Below, piece after piece: positions 59,657 through 64,000 of a DNA stretch of 64,000 bases (positions are counted from its first letter, which is position 1; each line of letters begins with the position of its first letter). The stretch comes from Streptococcus uberis (GTDB taxonomy: Bacteria > Bacillota > Bacilli > Lactobacillales > Streptococcaceae): positions 92,517-156,516 of the forward strand of contig NZ_JRQN01000002.1 of assembly GCF_000785785.1 (NCBI RefSeq), written 5' to 3'. The notes under the pieces were generated by a model, which did no database searches, was not told the origin of the DNA, and worked only from the letters and a program-made list of their open reading frames with translations. The translations under genes and the position numbers were made by a program.

Positions 59657-60514
59657 ATGGCTTTATTTAAAAGAAAAGATAAATATATTCGGATTACTCC
59701 TAATCACTCCTCAAGTAGCGCAATCGTTCCAGAAGTTCCAGATGAACTTTTTGCAAAGTGTCCATCTTGTAAGCATATGGTTTATCAAAAAGATTTAGGT
59801 CTAACGAAAATGTGCCCAAGATGCGCCTATAACTTTAGACTTTCAGCATTAGAACGTTTACAGATGACTGTTGATCAGGGCTCTTTTAGTGATATGTTTA
59901 CAGAAATTGAAACCAAGGATCCGTTGCAGTTTCCTGGGTATCAGCAAAAAATTCAACAGACAAGACAAATAACAGGGCTTCATGAAGCTGTCTTGACAGG
60001 AACAGCAACAATTAAAGGGCATAGATTAGCCTTAGCCATTATGGACAGCCATTTTATCATGGGGAGTATGGGAACTGTTGTGGGTGAAAAAATCACGCGA
60101 CTGATTGAATTAGCCATTGAGGAATCGCTTCCTTTGGTGATTTTTACTGCTTCAGGTGGTGCGCGTATGCAAGAAGGTATTTTTAGCTTAATGCAGATGG
60201 CAAAAATCTCTTCAGCTATCCAAAAGCATTCCAAAGCAGGGCTCTTTTACTTGACCATTCTTACTGATCCAACAACTGGTGGGGTGACTGCAAGTTTTGC
60301 CATGCAAGGAGATATTATCCTAGCGGAGCCACAGACCATGGTTGGTTTTGCTGGTCGACGTGTTATTGAAACAACAGTTAGACAAGATCTTCCAGAGGAT
60401 TTCCAAAAAGCTGAATTTCTCTTGAATCATGGTTTTATTGATGCCATTGTAGAGAGGCCAAATTTATCCGCAACAATAGCTCAATTGATTGATTTACATG
60501 GAGGTGGCAAATGA
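59657..60514 (+). CDS. accD: Acetyl-CoA carboxylase carboxyltransferase, beta subunit
   Basis: AccD (285 residues) pairs with AccA to move CO2 from biotin to acetyl-CoA. The N-terminal zinc ribbon is intact (CPSCKHMVY...MCPRCAYNF). The crotonase-like core has [19 protein letters not shown]. Overlaps accA by four bases (ATGA). Confidence 0.97.
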   Translation: MALFKRKDKYIRITPNHSSSSAIVPEVPDELFAKCPSCKHMVYQKDLGLTKMCPRCAYNFRLSALERLQMTVDQGSFSDMFTEIETKDPLQFPGYQQKIQQTRQITGLHEAVLTGTATIKGHRLALAIMDSHFIMGSMGTVVGEKITRLIELAIEESLPLVIFTASGGARMQEGIFSLMQMAKISSAIQKHSKAGLFYLTILTDPTTGGVTASFAMQGDIILAEPQTMVGFAGRRVIETTVRQDLPEDFQKAEFLLNHGFIDAIVERPNLSATIAQLIDLHGGGK

Positions 60515-61281
60515 CTGATACAAGTAGAATTCTAAAAGAAGCAAGAGATCAAGGTCGTTTGACTGCTTTAGAATATGCCAAGGCTCTTTGTCCAGATTTT
60601 ATAGAATTACATGGTGATCGTCAATTCGCAGATGATGGGGCAATAATTGGTGGGATAGGTCATCTTGGTGATGAGCCTATTACAATCGTTGGGATTCAAA
60701 AGGGAAAGAATCTTCATGATAATTTGTACCGCAATTTTGGGCAGCCTCATCCGGAAGGTTATCGGAAAGCCTTGCGCTTAATGAAACAAGCAGAAAAATT
60801 CGGACGGCCGATTGTTACCTTAATTAACACTGCGGGAGCTTTTCCAGGAGTTGGCGCAGAAGAGCGAGGGCAGGGTGAAGCCATTGCCCGTAATCTCCTT
60901 GAGATGAGTGATCTAAAGGTTCCTATTATTGCCATCATTATTGGTGAAGGTGGTTCAGGTGGCGCACTTGCATTAGCTGTAGCCGACAAGGTATGGATGT
61001 TAGAGAATACTATCTATGCTGTTTTAAGTCCAGAAGGCTTTGCCTCAATACTTTGGAAGGATGGCTCGCGCGCCAGTGAAGCGGCACAATTAATGAAGAT
61101 TACAGCTAGAGAGTTGCTTAATTTGGGTGTGGTTGATCAGTTGATTACTGAAAGAGGTTATTTTTCATCTGAAATAATTGATAGGATGCGTGATCATTTA
61201 ATCACAGAATTTGCAGAATTGAAAAAGTTGACTCTAGACCAACTGCTTGAAAAGAGGTATCATAAGTTTAGACAATTTTAA
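60511..61281 (+). CDS. accA: Acetyl-CoA carboxylase carboxyltransferase, alpha subunit
   Basis: AccA (256 residues) completes the carboxyltransferase. It contains [20 protein letters not shown] and the active-site glycines of [18 protein letters not shown]. Last gene of the fab/acc cluster, followed directly by a terminator. Confidence 0.97.
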   Translation: MTDTSRILKEARDQGRLTALEYAKALCPDFIELHGDRQFADDGAIIGGIGHLGDEPITIVGIQKGKNLHDNLYRNFGQPHPEGYRKALRLMKQAEKFGRPIVTLINTAGAFPGVGAEERGQGEAIARNLLEMSDLKVPIIAIIIGEGGSGGALALAVADKVWMLENTIYAVLSPEGFASILWKDGSRASEAAQLMKITARELLNLGVVDQLITERGYFSSEIIDRMRDHLITEFAELKKLTLDQLLEKRYHKFRQF

Positions 61282-61305
61282 AATCCTTAGTAGAAGGATT
61301 TTTTT
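61280..61305 (+). terminator. Terminator of the fab/acc cluster
   Basis: AAATCCTT and AAGGATTT pair around AGTAG and run into seven T. The run ends at the ATG 61306, which makes that ATG an unlikely start for the next gene. Confidence 0.82.
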
Positions 61306-61323
61306 ATGACTAGGAGATTTCAT

Positions 61324-62031
61324 TTGAAAAAAAGAAACTATTTGCTCTTAATCCCACTAATACTTACTTTATCAGCATGCCAAAGTACCTCCTCTCAAGG
61401 CGAGAAAACAGATACTAATAAGTCTACTGGATCGTTACCGATGAAAAAGACCCCAATTGGACAAAAAAATAAGCCTGTAAAAGTCACTAATAACGGCTCT
61501 TATTATAGTGTAGAAGGTAAATATGGCTCAGTTATTATTGTTAATAAGCGACATCCACTAGATAAGCATTATAATCCTGGTGAAGATGCTAAAGCTAAAA
61601 AGGCTTTTCTGCAAGTTATTGCTGAAATGAAAAATCAAGGCTTTTCAGTTAGTGACCAATACAGTGGTTTTAGGTCTTATGATACACAAACTGAGCTTTA
61701 CCAAAACTATGTCAATCGAGACGGAAAAGCTCAGGCAGATCGTTATTCTGCCAGACCGGGCTACAGTGAGCATCAATCAGGTTTAGCTTTTGATATTCTA
61801 GATGGTCAAGGAAATCTATTAGAAGAACCACAAGCTTCACAGTGGCTCTTAGAGCATGCTCCAGATTATGGCTTTATTCTACGCTATTTACCTAATAAAG
61901 AAGCTTCTACAGGCTATCAGGCTGAAAGCTGGCATATTCGTTATGTCGGAAAAGAAGCTAAGGACATTGCCAAATCTGGAAAAACTTTAGAAGAGTATTA
62001 TGGTGTGCCTGGTGGCGACTATCCAAATTAA
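61324..62031 (+). CDS. Peptidoglycan D,D/L,D-carboxypeptidase lipoprotein (VanY/LdcB-like)
   Basis: This is a 235-residue lipoprotein from a TTG with SD AGGAG seven bases upstream; it gives a clean lipoprotein signal (KKRNYLLLIPLILTLSAC, Cys as lipid site). The VanY/LdcB domain has SGFRSYDTQTELYQNY, YSEHQSGLAFDI (His and Asp zinc ligands) and SWHIRYVG (third ligand). It should trim stem peptides at the cell surface. Second member of this family in the window. Confidence 0.9.
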   Translation: MKKRNYLLLIPLILTLSACQSTSSQGEKTDTNKSTGSLPMKKTPIGQKNKPVKVTNNGSYYSVEGKYGSVIIVNKRHPLDKHYNPGEDAKAKKAFLQVIAEMKNQGFSVSDQYSGFRSYDTQTELYQNYVNRDGKAQADRYSARPGYSEHQSGLAFDILDGQGNLLEEPQASQWLLEHAPDYGFILRYLPNKEASTGYQAESWHIRYVGKEAKDIAKSGKTLEEYYGVPGGDYPN

Positions 62032-62053
62032 AAAATTTATAATCTTGACACTC

Positions 62054-62083
62054 AAAAAGACAAAGCAGCTGCTTTGTCTTTTT
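62054..62083. terminator. Bidirectional terminator between carboxypeptidase and serS
   Basis: A 30-bp perfect palindrome (AAAAAGACAAAGCAG and its complement) gives T-runs on both strands for the convergent genes. Confidence 0.92.
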
Positions 62084-62092
62084 CTATATATT

Positions 62093-63369
<1,277 letters not shown>

Positions 63370-63391
63370 AGTATTTTCTCCTTTAATTTAT

Positions 63392-63576
63392 AAAAATAAA
63401 AGGCACAGACTATGATATCGCTGGAGCGCTTTTGCGCGGTTCCATCCAGCTTCACAATCTGTGCACTTAATTACTATCTGATTAATTACTATCGGTAGAA
63501 TTTCATACAGTTAACTTATCTGTTCACAGCGACCACAGACTTCCTGAAAAGTTAATAAGCATTACTTATCCGATAG
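63392..63576 (-). promoter_or_regulatory. T-box leader controlling serS (tRNA-Ser sensing)
   Basis: On the minus strand about 185 nt between promoter and gene contain the T-box signature GATGGAACCGCG. Alternative pairing forms a terminator (GCACAGAYT with AGTCTGTGC, then CTTTTATTTTT). The long stem I has a specifier candidate UCU (serine codon) followed by A. Uncharged tRNA-Ser should promote antitermination. Confidence 0.93.
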
Positions 63577-63580
63577 ATTC

Positions 63581-63608
63581 ATTATATCAAAAATGAAAAA
63601 AAAGTAAA
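63581..63608 (-). promoter_or_regulatory. serS T-box promoter
   Basis: On the minus strand TTTACT and an extended -10 (TGA-TATAAT) are spaced 16 bp, immediately before the T-box leader. Confidence 0.7.
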
Positions 63609-63689
63609 CTACTTCTTTAAAATAGTCAAGAATAGCTCAAAATAGAATAATTAGGAAAGTTCTAAAATGAAGTTAGCCACTTAAGTGTA

Positions 63690-64000
63690 TAAAAAAACAT
63701 CTCAAAGAGATATAATTGTAATCTACGACAACCACAATTAGAAGGACTCTGAGATGCAAGACTATTATACACCAAAAGGAAAACAATTAACACTAGCCGA
63801 GCGTCAAATGATTGAACGTTGGCTTAAAGAAGGAAAATCCAATCGCGAAATGGCGAGAAGATTAGCTAAAGCTCCTCAAACCATTAACAATGAAGTCAAG
63901 CATGGGCAAGTTAGGCAGCTAATCCGTAAGGGAAAGTATGAGCTAGTTTACTCAGCTAACTTTGCACAAAACATCTATGACAATAACCGTAAACGCTCTG
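63690..64000 (+). mobile_element. IS30-family insertion sequence (left part, IS1239-like)
   Basis: The transposase start and about 65 bp of leader are present; the element continues past the window end. The left boundary is estimated: a terminal repeat probably lies near CATCTCAAAGAGATATAATT, but the matching right end is not visible, so target duplication cannot be seen. It stands directly upstream of the serS T-box promoter, transcribed away from it. Confidence 0.75.
63754..64000 (+). CDS. IS30-family transposase (N-terminal part, cut by window edge)
   Basis: The first 82 codons encode a helix-turn-helix region typical of IS30/IS1239 transposases (KGKQLTLAERQMIERWLKEG, SNREMARRLAKAPQTINNEV). 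The catalytic DDE domain is outside the window. The frame is intact as far as visible. SD AGAAGGA about 12 bases before the ATG. Confidence 0.9.
   Translation, partial: MQDYYTPKGKQLTLAERQMIERWLKEGKSNREMARRLAKAPQTINNEVKHGQVRQLIRKGKYELVYSANFAQNIYDNNRKRS

Overview
This is about 64 kb of a low-GC Firmicute chromosome. Gene content and gene order point to Streptococcus, most likely the pyogenic group (S. uberis / parauberis / iniae / agalactiae / pyogenes relatives). The markers are the scrK-manA-secA-acpS-alr-recG backbone, the asparaginase-HAD-usp-aminotransferase-codY-gatCAB backbone, a CIRCE-controlled hrcA-grpE-dnaK-dnaJ cluster, the complete FabT-controlled type II fatty-acid cluster (fabM to accA), a serS T-box and an IS30-family (IS1239-like) transposase. 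Species assignment is inference only.

Layout. 1-4.0 kb: the end of scrK, then an RpiR-type regulator, a PTS IIC permease and a 6-phospho-beta-glucosidase (beta-glucoside uptake and cleavage). 4.4-9.6 kb: manA, secA, acpS, alr. 9.8-15.9 kb: an inserted five-gene transport operon made of two ABC-exporter-fold half transporters plus a complete ECF-type S/T/double-ATPase set, organised like siderophore or metallophore uptake loci. 16-19 kb: recG and an aldo/keto reductase. 19.6-21.7 kb: a large wall-anchored transglutaminase-fold protein with 14-residue repeats. 21.9-27.7 kb: ansA (-), a HAD/pyrophosphohydrolase fusion, a universal stress protein (-), an aminotransferase, codY and a decayed nicotinamidase. 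27.8-30.4 kb: a CstR-like repressor facing a persulfide operon (rhodanese, CoA-disulfide reductase-rhodanese, rhodanese). 30.7-34.9 kb: ccpN, the PPDK regulatory protein and pyruvate phosphate dikinase. 35-38.2 kb: gatCAB. 38.3-40.7 kb: small membrane proteins and gene fragments, with a possible minus-strand small RNA next to them. 41-44.8 kb: an ACT/UPF0210 pair, a phosphatase and two cell-wall enzymes. 44.8-50.3 kb: the heat-shock cluster. 50.4-61.3 kb: fab/acc. 61.3-64 kb: a D,D/L,D-carboxypeptidase lipoprotein, serS (-) with its T-box, and the left part of an IS30 element.

Several regulatory circuits can be read directly. RpiR-type dyads sit on the PTS promoter. A CstR-type dyad sits on the persulfide promoter. 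Two CcpN-like boxes precede ccpN. CIRCE precedes hrcA. FabT palindromes precede fabM, fabT and fabK.

Quality caution. At least eight genes (aminotransferase, CoA-disulfide reductase, gatC, histidine phosphatase, glucosaminidase-like, hrcA, fabD, serS) are split by one frameshift each. Seven of the eight are net -1, and essential genes are among them. This pattern fits sequence or assembly deletion errors better than biology. The nicotinamidase is different: it carries many independent lesions and looks like a true pseudogene.

The least ordinary items are the ABC/ECF hybrid transport operon, a stand-alone AccB amino-terminal-like protein inside the fab cluster, a CIRCE-like palindrome that doubles as a terminator, palindromic and direct repeats flanking dnaK, a CstR-like protein without its second cysteine, and an AUU-like start for ccpN.
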